Position numbers and translations under genes: made by a program. A DNA stretch of 64,000 bases from Halolamina salifodinae. Its GTDB lineage: Archaea > Halobacteriota > Halobacteria > Halobacteriales > Haloferacaceae. Position 1 is the first letter of the stretch. Each line of letters begins with the position of its first letter. The notes beneath the pieces were generated by a model. It did not search any database. It saw only the letters and a program-made list of their open reading frames with translations, and was not told the DNA's origin. The DNA is taken from positions 620,001-684,000 of the forward strand of contig NZ_JAGGLC010000001.1 in assembly GCF_017874235.1 (NCBI RefSeq). The letters run 5' to 3'. Of this stretch, positions 8,854 to 17,787 are shown one piece after another.

Positions 8854-9432
8854 CTACCGAAGATGCTCAAGAATCTGTAGGATGCGGAATCCAAGTTCTC
8901 CGTAGTCCTTCTCCGTCTCAGATGCCACCTGTCGCAATGCCTCAATCCGTTCCGTATACTCTTTGTTGATTATCAGATTGAGTTCCGCGCCTGTTTCATT
9001 CTCAAATTCATCTGCCAAGGCATACAGTCCCCCTAAGAGATACTTTTCATCTCGGTTCCCACGAACGACCGGACTCCAAAGTTGGAACACGTAGGAATCA
9101 GCGGAGTCGAATAACTCGGTGATATATCCCTTATCGGAATTGAACTTCTTCCACAGCCGCTCCAACGTGTTCTGATAGGTGTCATTCCCATATTCTTCCC
9201 AACGGTCACCATCAGGGGTTCCCGGATACTGTAGACCGTCTATATGGGTTACAACCTCGCAAGTGTAGACAATCTGCTCTCCGGCTTCTGTTGTTTCCAC
9301 CCCGATAACGTCAATCTCCATCTGTTCACCTTCTTTGTGTGACCTTTGATTGTAGGTGACCAACTCACACCCTTCCACCAACCGTAGATATGAGCCGACA
9401 AGCAATTCTCCTGATTCAGGTTGTTCAGTCAT
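8854..9432 (-). CDS. Restriction-endonuclease-fold-like protein, second gene of the UDG operon
   Basis: The protein has 192 residues. The N-terminal half suggests a PD-(D/E)xK core: a helix with GELLVGSYLRL, then a strand with Asp (EIDVIG) and a strand with Glu (VYTCEVVTHIDGL). The usual lysine of E-x-K is absent (E-V-V), so activity would need another residue or the fold may only bind DNA. The C-terminal half is helical. It starts 3 bp after the stop codon of the UDG-like gene, so the two are co-transcribed. The assignment to this fold is tentative. Confidence 0.45.
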   Translation of the reverse strand: MTEQPESGELLVGSYLRLVEGCELVTYNQRSHKEGEQMEIDVIGVETTEAGEQIVYTCEVVTHIDGLQYPGTPDGDRWEEYGNDTYQNTLERLWKKFNSDKGYITELFDSADSYVFQLWSPVVRGNRDEKYLLGGLYALADEFENETGAELNLIINKEYTERIEALRQVASETEKDYGELGFRILQILEHLR

Positions 9433-9435
9433 ACT

Positions 9436-10146
9436 TCAAACAACAGCGATGATTTCGTCGGCTAAGGTTTCCCAATACACATCGGTATCGCTGATACTCT
9501 CCAAGTTGGTGATATTCCGTGGAAGCCCGCTCCAATGGTATGATGGAACGATATATCGGCTATCGTTCTGATATGTGTTGAGAACCTCATCCGCCATCTT
9601 CCTCACGTTTCGGTCTACATCAAAACCACGATACAACGCTTCTGTTGCCTTCGCTCCAAATGGAACGATTACTGTAGGGTCTACCGCTTCAATTTCCGGC
9701 TTTAGATGGGCACGACAGTCAATTCTCGCTTTTTCATCCTTCCATCCTTCATCTTCGCCAACAATATTAGCACACTTCTTTGCATTAGTGAAATAGATTC
9801 CAATGTCTGATTCATCTGTAAACCCATACTCATCTCCCAAGGATTTACTAAAGAACTTGTCCGGTATACGGTTCCCGGAGTTCAACCATCCAACTCCTTG
9901 ATTCTTCTCAGCGTGCTTCTCCGGAACAGATTCCCAACAAGGATTGTCGGGATTTTTGGTTTGTGTTGACCGACTACCCCCCGGTGTTTCTGCAATAAAT
10001 GCAATTTCAGCAGGGAAAGCGCCATCACCGAAGTATGGTGTATGACAGCCGCTCTCATCACGACCGGGACAACTACTACAGGGGCCTTGGCCCTTATACC
10101 AATCAGACCATATTCTCTCTACGACCTGAGAAGGGTTATCCGACAT
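9436..10146 (-). CDS. Uracil-DNA-glycosylase superfamily protein with Fe-S type cysteines
   Basis: The start at MSDNPSQ gives 236 residues; ten upstream in-frame codons are dispensable. Motif 1 reads IAFIAETPGGS (family IV: GExPG). The pattern FTNAKKCANI, then IDCRAHLKPEIEAVDPTV and VPFGAKATEAL, is typical of family IV/V UDGs. Cysteines in CSSCPG, KKC and IDC could hold a 4Fe-4S cluster. The late motif is PSYHWSG where canonical enzymes have HPS. The enzyme would remove uracil or another modified base from DNA. It leads a two-gene operon with a nuclease-like protein and is divergent from the ApeA-like gene. Confidence 0.75.
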   Translation of the reverse strand: MSDNPSQVVERIWSDWYKGQGPCSSCPGRDESGCHTPYFGDGAFPAEIAFIAETPGGSRSTQTKNPDNPCWESVPEKHAEKNQGVGWLNSGNRIPDKFFSKSLGDEYGFTDESDIGIYFTNAKKCANIVGEDEGWKDEKARIDCRAHLKPEIEAVDPTVIVPFGAKATEALYRGFDVDRNVRKMADEVLNTYQNDSRYIVPSYHWSGLPRNITNLESISDTDVYWETLADEIIAVV

Positions 10147-10282
10147 ATTCCACAGAAAACATACAATGTACAAATATCTACTTCTGATATAAATGAGAAG
10201 TTGGGAAGCCTGCTGATGAAATTGTTAGTATCTGAGAGAGACTTACATCAGAATTTTGTGGTGGGATTTAGAGTAGTATTCT

Positions 10283-11752
10283 ATGGAAAGCGTAGAGTAC
10301 GAAGGGCATTGGTGGATTCCCGGTGAACAGAAAAATAGGGTCGGCGGGGTTCTTACCTACCAACCGCAGCGGGGCACAAGTCTAGATTTATTTGAAGCCT
10401 TTGAGAGTGGAGTGGGCCAAAATCCCGATTATGATTACTTTGGTCGGCTCTATGGCGTTTCAAAAGAAGGTGATTTCATCACGCTAGTCAAATGCCATCG
10501 AAGTGGATTTGGCTCATCTCATTCTCAAAGTGGTCGAATCAGTCATTCGTCCTATAATGTGAGATACGTCTTAGATGGTGTTCACGTACCAAGAAATCAG
10601 AACACGTCCTTTAGAGATATCAAGGTGGGTTTCCCCGGGATGAAAGAGTGGTCACAGCGCGTTCCGCTCTCTAATACAAACCACTCAGCGAGCGGCGCGT
10701 TTGAATTAGAACTAGAAAACCCCGACCCGCTCAAGGCGGAAGTGATGGAATACGAATTACATTTGAATACCTCATTTACGCCTTCAATTTCCCGAGCAGA
10801 TACCCCTTCTATCACAAGTGACACGTACTTCCGTTTGTTCCCGAAACAACCTACGATAACTCTTTCTCGCCTTCGGAACTACGTATCATCCCTGAGAGAC
10901 CTGCTTACATTGGGTACGAACCATATTATTGAGCCGACATACGTACAAGCGAAGACACCTACATCGGGGTATTCAGATATTCAAATATACTATGCGGACA
11001 CAGCCTTCGGTCAATCAGAGACGCCCGGGATAACGAACCTCAACTTTCGACTCCCCGACATTCCCGGTGGATTTACTGAATTAGTTGAAAATTGGTTTGA
11101 CCTGAGAAACGATGTTGAATCTACAATAGATGTGTTCCTTGGAACGCGCTACGGTTCAGGAACCTACCAACAGGATACATTCCTCTCTCTAACTCAGGCT
11201 GTTGAATCATACCACCGTCGTAGATTTGATGATGAATATATGGATTCACAAAAATACGAAACAGAAGTGCATCCCGATATTATGGATTTCATCCGTGGAG
11301 ATTTGAAATCGGTGTACGATGACCTGAGTATGTTTAATGGAAATTCCCTAAGCGCCACCCAACTTGACCGACTCAAATCTATGAGGGACGCACACAGTAT
11401 TCCCAACGATTTGAGTAATGTGTTAGATTCTGCTATCCAATTCGCAAATGAATACTCATTAAGAAAGCGGTTCAAAGAGTTGGTCAATAGTAAATATCAT
11501 CACATTCTCAAAGACCTTCCACACAGCGCGGTTGGACAGATTCATCCTATCGTACAAACACGGAACCATTTCACACACCAAATCAAGGACAAAAAGAAAG
11601 ACCCTGCTGTAGCGGAGGGAGCAGATTTGACACGGTTGAGTTGGTCTGTTGAACAACTTTTGGAAGTGGCTTTGTTATCCGAACTTGGTGTCCCCCAATC
11701 TCAGATACGGGATACACTCAAGAATAGATATAAGCAGTACCGGATTCTCTAA
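10283..11752 (+). CDS. ApeA-like HEPN-domain antiviral protein
   Basis: The protein has 489 residues. The N-terminal region (about 5-300) begins YEGHWWIPGEQKNRVGGVLTY and continues with FGRLYGVS and DIKVGFPGMKEW, which matches the layout of ApeA N-terminal domains. From about residue 300 (FLSLTQAVESYHRRRF) a HEPN domain follows, with the catalytic R-x4-H motif at Arg427-His432 (QTRNHFTHQ). ApeA proteins are single-gene phage defence factors thought to cleave RNA upon infection. This reading agrees with the island setting. The gene is monocistronic and shares a 136-bp divergent promoter region with the UDG-like operon. Confidence 0.8.
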   Translation: MESVEYEGHWWIPGEQKNRVGGVLTYQPQRGTSLDLFEAFESGVGQNPDYDYFGRLYGVSKEGDFITLVKCHRSGFGSSHSQSGRISHSSYNVRYVLDGVHVPRNQNTSFRDIKVGFPGMKEWSQRVPLSNTNHSASGAFELELENPDPLKAEVMEYELHLNTSFTPSISRADTPSITSDTYFRLFPKQPTITLSRLRNYVSSLRDLLTLGTNHIIEPTYVQAKTPTSGYSDIQIYYADTAFGQSETPGITNLNFRLPDIPGGFTELVENWFDLRNDVESTIDVFLGTRYGSGTYQQDTFLSLTQAVESYHRRRFDDEYMDSQKYETEVHPDIMDFIRGDLKSVYDDLSMFNGNSLSATQLDRLKSMRDAHSIPNDLSNVLDSAIQFANEYSLRKRFKELVNSKYHHILKDLPHSAVGQIHPIVQTRNHFTHQIKDKKKDPAVAEGADLTRLSWSVEQLLEVALLSELGVPQSQIRDTLKNRYKQYRIL

Positions 11753-12522
11753 CGTCATCATATCATTTCGCGCAAATATCCCGAGCTTGCCTGTCTGCTA
11801 AGAAGGCGAAGGAATTGGGTTCTAACGCCGAGGGTATAGTGCGGCCTGATGAGGCGTTGGACATACTCTCCCCCATTAAGGGTTATTAGTATAGATACAA
11901 TTCAAGAGAGCATTATCCCCTGTTCTCCGCCACCCTCATTGACGGAATCCTACGGAGCCATATCGGAATTGCGTGCCCTTCTATCTCAGGCAGTATGGAT
12001 TCAGGATGGCGTGTGTCGCCATTTAATTTGGTATCCTGTTTCGCCATTATCCAACCCTCAATCGGATTCTGAAGCAGAACAGCGGGCGAGTACCATCCGG
12101 ATGTAGGTGCCTCTCAGTTAGTATATTAACCACCGTGACCTGCTATCGCAAGTCGCCATACATACTGAGAGCGATTCCTTCTAACCGGCCCCATAACCGT
12201 ATAGCCGGACACCGATTCCCGCTTCCACGGGTCATCGATAGAAACACGAATTGCTTTTCCTCAACTCCCCCGACCTACCCCCAAGGATAGGTATTGGCGT
12301 TCCGACCGGGCATTTCATCGTGGGGGCTGAAAGGAGATGGGGTTCAACTACCGGCCACCTTCCCTCAGGGCGTGCTTAATCTAAATTGCAGGTAAAGACG
12401 CTTAAACGCTCCGCTGAACGGGTTTGTGTAGTTTCCCAAAAGGACGGGAAGGGCCGGTAGTTGAACCCACTTGCCCATACACAGGCGAGTGGAATAATAC
12501 TGTCGGTAATAATCCGTTGAGT
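11753..12522 (+). other. Long non-coding stretch of the island
   Basis: About 770 bp without a convincing reading frame. The only ATG frame of note (11849-12106) has no recognisable protein character. The second half contains a 17-bp inverted repeat with arms 95 bp apart (separate entry). It could hold an RNA, an origin or integrase arm sites; nothing decides between these. Confidence 0.5.
12340..12468. repeat. 17-bp inverted repeat resembling the tRNA T arm
   Basis: The left arm gggttcaactaccggcc (12340-12356) and its exact reverse complement (12452-12468) flank 95 bp. The arm matches the T arm of the target tRNA (gggttcaaatcccggcc) at 15 of 17 positions. It may be a recombinase-binding site or part of a structured RNA. 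Confidence 0.6.
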
Positions 12523-13104
12523 CTAAATGAGTACGTCAATCCCACGCTCAAGTGCCCTCATCCCTAACTTGAGCGCAATATCGGCGCTGTAATCACGCGC
12601 CTTCTCAAGTAAATCCTGAAGCGTAGACTTGTCCGGACTGTCACTCTCCAATTCGCTTTCGTATTCCCGGATAACCTCTTTGAGTTCTTCTTTGTCTGAC
12701 CCACTCATCATCCGATTGTCTACCTGCTTTAGAAGATTATTGACGGTGACTGATTGACTCACCGCCTGCTGTTGTTGAATATTGATAGTGGCGAAACTCT
12801 CCGTTGAAGTTGGCTGTTGGAAATCATCAGTATCAAGGCCCAAAATATCGGCAATTTTCAGCGTGTTCAACTTGATTTTCTGTACGTCTTGTGCGTGAGC
12901 CGCTCCGTGCGCTCCGCTTGTGGTCACAGGGTCAATTTCCTGAATAATATCGTTATCAGGGTATTCACCTTGATATTTCTCAAGAAGGTCGTTGAAATCG
13001 CTTATAAGTGCTTTTCCTACGTTATGTTCGTCATCGGAGTCCTGTGCCTGTTGGCACCCATCGTAAATCCGTTTGAGAGTCTTTGCGAGATATTCATCAT
13101 CCAT
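12523..13104 (-). CDS. Hypothetical acidic helical protein
   Basis: The protein has 193 residues, starts MDDEYLAKTLKRIYDG and has no recognised family. A Gln-rich stretch (INIQQQQAVSQSV) separates an N-terminal helical part from a C-terminal helical domain that ends LGMRALERGIDVLI. No membrane segment or signal. It is flanked on both sides by long non-coding DNA, so it is transcribed alone. Its function cannot be inferred. Confidence 0.6.
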   Translation of the reverse strand: MDDEYLAKTLKRIYDGCQQAQDSDDEHNVGKALISDFNDLLEKYQGEYPDNDIIQEIDPVTTSGAHGAAHAQDVQKIKLNTLKIADILGLDTDDFQQPTSTESFATINIQQQQAVSQSVTVNNLLKQVDNRMMSGSDKEELKEVIREYESELESDSPDKSTLQDLLEKARDYSADIALKLGMRALERGIDVLI

Positions 13105-13918
13105 ACTGTTCGGATTGAAGTTCGCTCAGTAAAGTTTTGCCGGGGAACAGTAATACCCCTATCAAGAAAGGCGAGACTATACAGGGGAGTAGGACTTTCT
13201 CTACACAAGAGTTTATGCCCATTAGCACCTGAAACGCCCATACAGATTGTTCCCTATTCTACGACCAATACCACTCATCGATACGGTGGAACGCGCTGTG
13301 ACCCCCTTCTCCCTCCATAGTGGGCCTTCAGGCGTGTTGGCTTTTCCCGGATTGAGGGAAGATTCGTGCTGAAGGTTGAGGGAGCAATAATAGGGATACT
13401 GAGGAAGGTCGGCTGAGATTCGCTGATTTTGATGAGATTTTGTAGGAGTCCCATCCGCCTTCGTGAGACGCTACCCCCCGGTTTCTATAATCTTATAATT
13501 ACTTTCGGAGATTCGGGATGTAGAGTAGGCTCTAAACGACAGAACCCTTGAATTATAGAATAATAATATAATGGAGAAAAGGGTGGATTTCCTGAACAAA
13601 TGGTTGTTTCTCTACAACTTGAAGGTGGCTCTCCAACCGACAGGGCAGACTATGACGGTCGGCTCAGGTGATAAGCAAGAGGCAACAGGACAAGACGCCT
13701 ACAGGGATGTGGGTGGGGAGTAGCAATGTGCCGGTGTGAGAAGCGCCTATACTCCGGTCTATCTAACCGCACTTCTCTTAGCACCCTGTCTGTAGCCTTT
13801 CTGAGTGGGCTCCAATGAAAATATATGCTCTTAGTGTGAGGATGGGGGTATGATGGTGATAATCAAATCTGAACACGGTGAGAAGAGGTATCGTTCGTAA
13901 ACAACCAACCAATCAACA
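13105..13918 (+). other. Long AT-rich intergenic stretch of the island
   Basis: About 800 bp with no clear gene. It includes an AT-rich segment around 13485-13575 with several TATA-like strings, and a possible 50-codon frame (separate entry). No direct or inverted repeat stood out by eye. Confidence 0.5.
13571..13723 (+). CDS. Possible 50-residue small protein
   Basis: The frame starts ATG as MEKRVDFLNKWLF and ends in TAG. It is preceded by an AT-rich stretch (ttatagaataataatata), but this lies too close to the ATG for a normal leaderless start. No family is recognised. It is listed because nothing else occupies this region. Confidence 0.2.
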   Translation: MEKRVDFLNKWLFLYNLKVALQPTGQTMTVGSGDKQEATGQDAYRDVGGE

Positions 13919-14197
13919 ATGTCAACAGAAACAGCACACGTAGGACTTTGGGCCGCTAAAGAGATGGATGAAATTACAGTTCATCTTGGTAGCGGCTCTA
14001 ATTGGGATGAACCGGCTCCGATTGAACAACTTCCTGAGGGTGAGGAATACTATCTTACTCAATTGAGGGAGTTCGTAGACGGGAAAGTAGATGGAGAGAC
14101 GTTGTTTGAAGACCTACCAAAGTATGAGCCCACCCTGTTAGGTGAGTTCACTATCAACGGAGAAGGCGAAGTTCTCTCCCACACCATCAAGGTATAG
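13919..14197 (+). CDS. Small acidic hypothetical protein
   Basis: The protein has 92 residues with a mixed alpha/beta pattern (GLWAAKEMDEITVHLGSGS...; ends GEVLSHTIKV). No cysteine, membrane segment or known motif is seen. It is the first gene of a probable three-gene unit with two membrane proteins (29-bp and 68-bp gaps). Confidence 0.6.
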   Translation: MSTETAHVGLWAAKEMDEITVHLGSGSNWDEPAPIEQLPEGEEYYLTQLREFVDGKVDGETLFEDLPKYEPTLLGEFTINGEGEVLSHTIKV

Positions 14198-14226
14198 CCA
14201 CCAACAACTCTCTTTATTAGAGTCCA

Positions 14227-14463
14227 ATGTCTGTTGGAGAGGCTATTGAATTGGTAAAAATGGCGGCTAAAGTGCTTGTCCTTCTGATTCTCGCCATTTC
14301 TGTTTTGCCGCCTCTAATAATGTACCTCATCACGGGCGATTTAGATTATTGGACAGACGCCTTCGTTGGTGCTATTGTTCCTTGGTGGGTGGGCCTTCCG
14401 GGTACGATAATTGTCGTTGTGGTACTGTTATTAGCCGCTATGGGGTTAGAGGATTTACTTTGA
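14227..14463 (+). CDS. Small membrane protein, two membrane helices
   Basis: The protein has 78 residues. Hydrophobic segments at about 14-38 (VLVLLILAISVLPPLIMYLI) and 53-75 (WWVGLPGTIIVVVVLLLAAMGL) are separated by an acidic loop. The family is unknown. It lies between the acidic small protein and the DUF6338-like gene. Confidence 0.6.
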   Translation: MSVGEAIELVKMAAKVLVLLILAISVLPPLIMYLITGDLDYWTDAFVGAIVPWWVGLPGTIIVVVVLLLAAMGLEDLL

Positions 14464-14531
14464 AACATTTCTCTTAGCCTGATTCGGCTGATTGCCTATA
14501 ACTCATAAAGTAGACCTATAGCGGCTGAACC

Positions 14532-15323
14532 GTGGCAACTAAGACCAATGTGGTATTTGTCGCCTCTATGGTTGATATTTCTCCTTTCGCAACCAACCTC
14601 ATTCTCCCTATTCTGCTACTTCTTCCCGGACTACTTGGCCTGAAGGTGTTTTTGCTCCGGGCAGATAGAGTAGATGCGTACTCTCGGCTTGATGCGATTA
14701 TCTACAGCATCGGAATCAGTATTGTGTCTGTCCTGATTCTGTACGGTGGATATGGCATCTCTCTTTGGTCGCTCCCCACCTTTGAGGACGTGCAATTTTC
14801 ATCTCTACCTCTTCTGATTGGGTTATATCTGAGCCACGTTGGAGTCTCATCACTATTGGGAGAAATAGCCGGGAGAGTGGCGAATAGAAGAGATTCAGAC
14901 GGGAGAGATACCACCCGAAAAGAGATTTGGGACTATGCGTTTGATGAGATTTATTCCGACTCTCGGGTGAAAGTCTTCACCAACGCAGGTTCTGAAATTG
15001 AAGGGACAGTTGTGCGAGCGGGTCAACCGCTCCAATCCCGTGACTTGATTTTAGCCTCTCCATATGAACTCAAGGATGTAGATGGGCAAGATAAGACGAA
15101 GGCAGTTAGTTTGGGGGAATACACGTACATCCACGAACAGGCTGTTTCGCATATTGGGTTCTTTGAGGACTTGAATGAAGACCTTGATTTAGAGACTCTT
15201 CGACAACTTGGCTATGCCCCTGTTGAGCCGGGAAAGGTCGAAGATGTGGATGAAGAAGTTGAAGAGGAACTTGAAAAAGAACTTCAACAAGAATTGGAAG
15301 AGGAAAGTATACCCGACCCTTAA
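14532..15323 (+). CDS. Membrane protein, DUF6338-like
   Basis: The frame opens with GTG at 14532; an ATG 12 codons later (MVDISPFATN) is an alternative start. Three hydrophobic segments fill the first 125 residues. A cytoplasmic domain follows (WDYAFDEIYSDSRVKVFTNAGSEIEGTV..., given here as its opening). The layout and the sequence around W-D-x-x-F resemble DUF6338 proteins, whose function is unknown. The tail is very Glu-rich. It is the last gene of the unit, ending 12 bp from the convergent winged-helix gene. Confidence 0.6.
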   Translation: MATKTNVVFVASMVDISPFATNLILPILLLLPGLLGLKVFLLRADRVDAYSRLDAIIYSIGISIVSVLILYGGYGISLWSLPTFEDVQFSSLPLLIGLYLSHVGVSSLLGEIAGRVANRRDSDGRDTTRKEIWDYAFDEIYSDSRVKVFTNAGSEIEGTVVRAGQPLQSRDLILASPYELKDVDGQDKTKAVSLGEYTYIHEQAVSHIGFFEDLNEDLDLETLRQLGYAPVEPGKVEDVDEEVEEELEKELQQELEEESIPDP

Positions 15324-15335
15324 GAAGACGCCTGA

Positions 15336-15794
15336 TTAAACTTCTAACTTGCTATCTTCGGCGTACTCAGGATGCTTGTTGTAGACAAGCCTGATGAGTT
15401 TGAGCATCGGCATATCATTGTATTCATCCTTGAGTTGCCGTAGACTCTCTACTGCCAAATCATCGCTACCCGACTTGCTCTCCAAGATTTGGTGAATATA
15501 TTCTCTCCCCTTCTCCGTTAGGGAATAGATGTGCTTCTCATTCCCATTCCCCGTTTGTTCAACAGTCCGCTCAACATAGCCGTTCCGCACAAGCGCGTCA
15601 ATATCATCGTAGAGTTCCTTTGAGAATGGCCCGTAGTCGTAACTCTTGAACGTGTATTCCCGGGTCTGAAGATTTGGAATCTCCTTTTGAGCCATAAAGA
15701 CCAACTTCTGAAACCGGGTGATACCCTCTATTTGCCCCTCTTCGTTCAAGGCGAGTAAAGCCAAGGGGAGCAATTTCGGGCTTCTCATATCCAT
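15336..15794 (-). CDS. Winged-helix protein, PadR/SocA-antitoxin-like
   Basis: The start chosen (MDMRSPKLLPLALLALN) gives 152 residues and lies about 10 nt after the start site predicted from a TATA box. The open frame runs 65 codons further upstream without family character. The motif GITRFQKLVFMAQKE, then YDYGPFSKELYDDIDALVRNG and YSLTEKGREYI, is a winged helix-like arrangement seen in DUF4065/SocA-type and YwgA-like proteins. It may be a repressor or an antitoxin without its partner. No toxin is adjacent. Confidence 0.55.
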   Translation of the reverse strand: MDMRSPKLLPLALLALNEEGQIEGITRFQKLVFMAQKEIPNLQTREYTFKSYDYGPFSKELYDDIDALVRNGYVERTVEQTGNGNEKHIYSLTEKGREYIHQILESKSGSDDLAVESLRQLKDEYNDMPMLKLIRLVYNKHPEYAEDSKLEV

Positions 15795-15826
15795 CGTTAG
15801 TACATCCAAGTACGAAGGCTTTCCGG

Positions 15827-15835
15827 ATTTAAATA
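15827..15835 (-). promoter_or_regulatory. TATA box for the 15336-15794 gene
   Basis: The minus-strand string tatttaaat lies about 35 nt upstream of the chosen ATG, the spacing expected for a short-leader haloarchaeal transcript. It supports the shorter start. Confidence 0.5.
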
Positions 15836-16020
15836 CTCGGGAGAACTTGAGAGGTTTTTCGAGGTCAAAATAACTGTAGACCTCCCGTTCTAATCTGTAA
15901 CATTGGGCGGTGAACTTCAAGTGGCAGACCTTGAGCCGGATAGCGGGTGACCGTTTTCTCAGATTGTAGAAGAGTACGCAGGGCACCAAGCCTTATTCGG
16001 GAAGGTTATGAAGAGATACT

Positions 16021-16572
16021 ATGCCACCATCGGACGAATATGAGGAAAAGATAGCGAATACAATAGAAGAAATCTACGACCTTCAGTTAGAAGCATTACG
16101 ACGCGCCGGCGTTGCTAAGGAGAAAGAGAAGGGGCTTGAGATTGAATCCACGGAAGCGGTACGGTTATTTCGGGAAGCAACCGGCTATCTTCTTCGACTG
16201 AGAGAATTACGTGAGGATATTCAAGCGGAACTTCAGTACAATGAACACTACAACGCGGCACATATTCTCGGGCATTTAGATGATTATAATCGGGTTCTAA
16301 AATCGCTTGAGGAAAATCCATCCTTCCAATCCTGTATAGCCGATTTTGATGGAGCAAACTATGAAGAGCGAAGGTCGGGATACCAAGTAGAAATTGAGGG
16401 GCTTACCCAATCTATAGAGAGGACACATAAGCCACGACACGGGACTCCACAAACCAACGTCCCAACGGAAGGTTCTGAGGTAGAAACATTCGTCCTACCG
16501 CGTCTCATCAGGGTTACAAAGGATGTTGAAAATTCCATTATTGGCCGATGTGCATCCGGTAAACGACCATAG
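16021..16572 (+). CDS. Hypothetical coiled-coil-like protein
   Basis: The protein has 183 residues. The first 125 are charged helices (KIANTIEEIYDLQLEALRRAG, LLRLRELREDIQ...). The last 50 are less regular and end GRCASGKRP. No known domain, signal or membrane segment. It stands in its own transcription unit, divergent from the winged-helix gene. Confidence 0.5.
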   Translation: MPPSDEYEEKIANTIEEIYDLQLEALRRAGVAKEKEKGLEIESTEAVRLFREATGYLLRLRELREDIQAELQYNEHYNAAHILGHLDDYNRVLKSLEENPSFQSCIADFDGANYEERRSGYQVEIEGLTQSIERTHKPRHGTPQTNVPTEGSEVETFVLPRLIRVTKDVENSIIGRCASGKRP

Positions 16573-16586
16573 GCGAAGATACGACA

Positions 16587-17033
16587 CTATTCTGTGAATA
16601 TCTCCGCTTTGCCCTTGAGTACGTATACGAATGCAAGTGCCCCGGTCACGCTGATGAAACCCAAAATCCATTGCATCGGGCCGGACTCCGTTGATACAAC
16701 TGAAACGGCTTGAACAAGAGCCGAAATACCAACAAGAACCGTGAACGCGGATAATATCCGGTTATGTGTCTCTTGTTGATTTCTCAACTCCCGTTCGTGG
16801 GCAATATCAAACCCCTTCTGTGTTAGCCGGCGGGGACGCCCTCTATCCCTATCAGCGTGTTCTATAAGACCGATATTGTGAAGATATGAAATCGCATCAT
16901 CTTCCTCTTCTTGACTCAAATCGGTCTCTTCGATGGTTGAGTCTATCGTATCATCTTCACGGGGCCAAAATATTGCTCCATTATCTGAGCGATATATTGC
17001 TTGTAGTACCGTCGCCCAATCCGGTTCTTCCAT
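16587..17033 (-). CDS. Winged-helix protein with two C-terminal membrane helices
   Basis: The ATG at MEEPDWATVLQ gives 148 residues; the longer frame would need TTG. Residues 1-80 look like a winged helix (DAISYLHNIGLIEHADRDRG, RRLTQKGFDIAHERE). Two hydrophobic segments follow (ILSAFTVLVGISALVQAVSV; WILGFISVTGALAFVYVL). This HTH-plus-two-TM layout is common in haloarchaeal mobile elements; its role is unknown, possibly a membrane-tethered sensor or toxin-like protein. Confidence 0.6.
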   Translation of the reverse strand: MEEPDWATVLQAIYRSDNGAIFWPREDDTIDSTIEETDLSQEEEDDAISYLHNIGLIEHADRDRGRPRRLTQKGFDIAHERELRNQQETHNRILSAFTVLVGISALVQAVSVVSTESGPMQWILGFISVTGALAFVYVLKGKAEIFTE

Positions 17034-17149
17034 ATCTCCGTTCTCTCTTCTTTTCCACTTCAATCATATCACCGCGATACCATAGCGCATCTACGAAAAT
17101 CGCCCGAAGAGAAATACGCGTGGCCCACATACGGGAATCGGGAAAACCT

Positions 17150-17296
17150 ATGCTTCATTGTCCATCGTGTAATTGGGCGTGGCAATTTGAGGAAGACGGA
17201 ATCCGTTGTCCATTCTGTGAGGCGGCTATCGGGGTCGCCGGAGCAGATACTCCCGAAGAGGCTAAAGAGAAAATCGCTCAGTTCAACAGCGAGTGA
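17150..17296 (+). CDS. 48-residue zinc-ribbon protein
   Basis: The small frame starts MLHCPSCNWAWQFEEDG and contains a second CxxC (CPFC), giving a single four-cysteine zinc ribbon. The tail is helical (TPEEAKEKIAQFNSE). Such micro-zinc-ribbon proteins are frequent in Halobacteria. The ATG was chosen because the frame upstream of it shows no protein character. Confidence 0.65.
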   Translation: MLHCPSCNWAWQFEEDGIRCPFCEAAIGVAGADTPEEAKEKIAQFNSE

Positions 17297-17787
17297 GGGT
17301 CTACCCGTGGCTTCGCCTGAGACGGCGAGAAAAAAGCCCTTGTATGGCTTCGTCTGTTGGTGAGGGGTATCCACCGTCTATTCTGAGGTGTCTTCAGCGG
17401 CTTCAGAAATCCCTCAGATTGATTATAAGTTTATAACGAATACGGCGAGTGTGAGGTAGTATCAACTGAAAGATTTGGCAGAAGAGCGAGGGACTATACA
17501 ACGGAGCCTATCTGAGAGGGGCTGATTGAGGGTTAATCTTTCTCGCTGATAGGTTTGACGAACCCTTGTGAAACGAACTGTTTGGTTCCACGTATTCAAA
17601 TAACTTATATAGTGAATTGGGGTGGGTTTTCAGGCTTCCCTCATCAAACCATATGAATGTTGTCACATAATCTGCTTCAGAACCTTGTTCCGGCAAAAGT
17701 TTTCATCCCCGAGTGAGTTGGAACGTCTAATGGCTGATACGTCTGCTATTCTGAACGCATTGCACACGGAAAGAGAGTAAATTCTAT
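17297..17787 (+). other. Intergenic stretch of the island
   Basis: About 490 bp. A minus frame at 17508-17696 needs a TTG start and looks non-coding. A 16-codon ATG frame at 17730-17780 sits just before the next gene and could be a leader peptide, but nothing else supports it. Several AT-rich TATA-like strings are present (cttatatag near 17605). Confidence 0.45.

Noticed and set aside
11849..12106. 85-codon open frame in the island's non-coding stretch
   Set aside because: Low-complexity mixture without acidic bias or motif; no promoter or partner; probably chance.
17508..17696. 62-codon minus-strand frame
   Set aside because: Needs a TTG start, no family likeness, and overlaps AT-rich promoter-like DNA.
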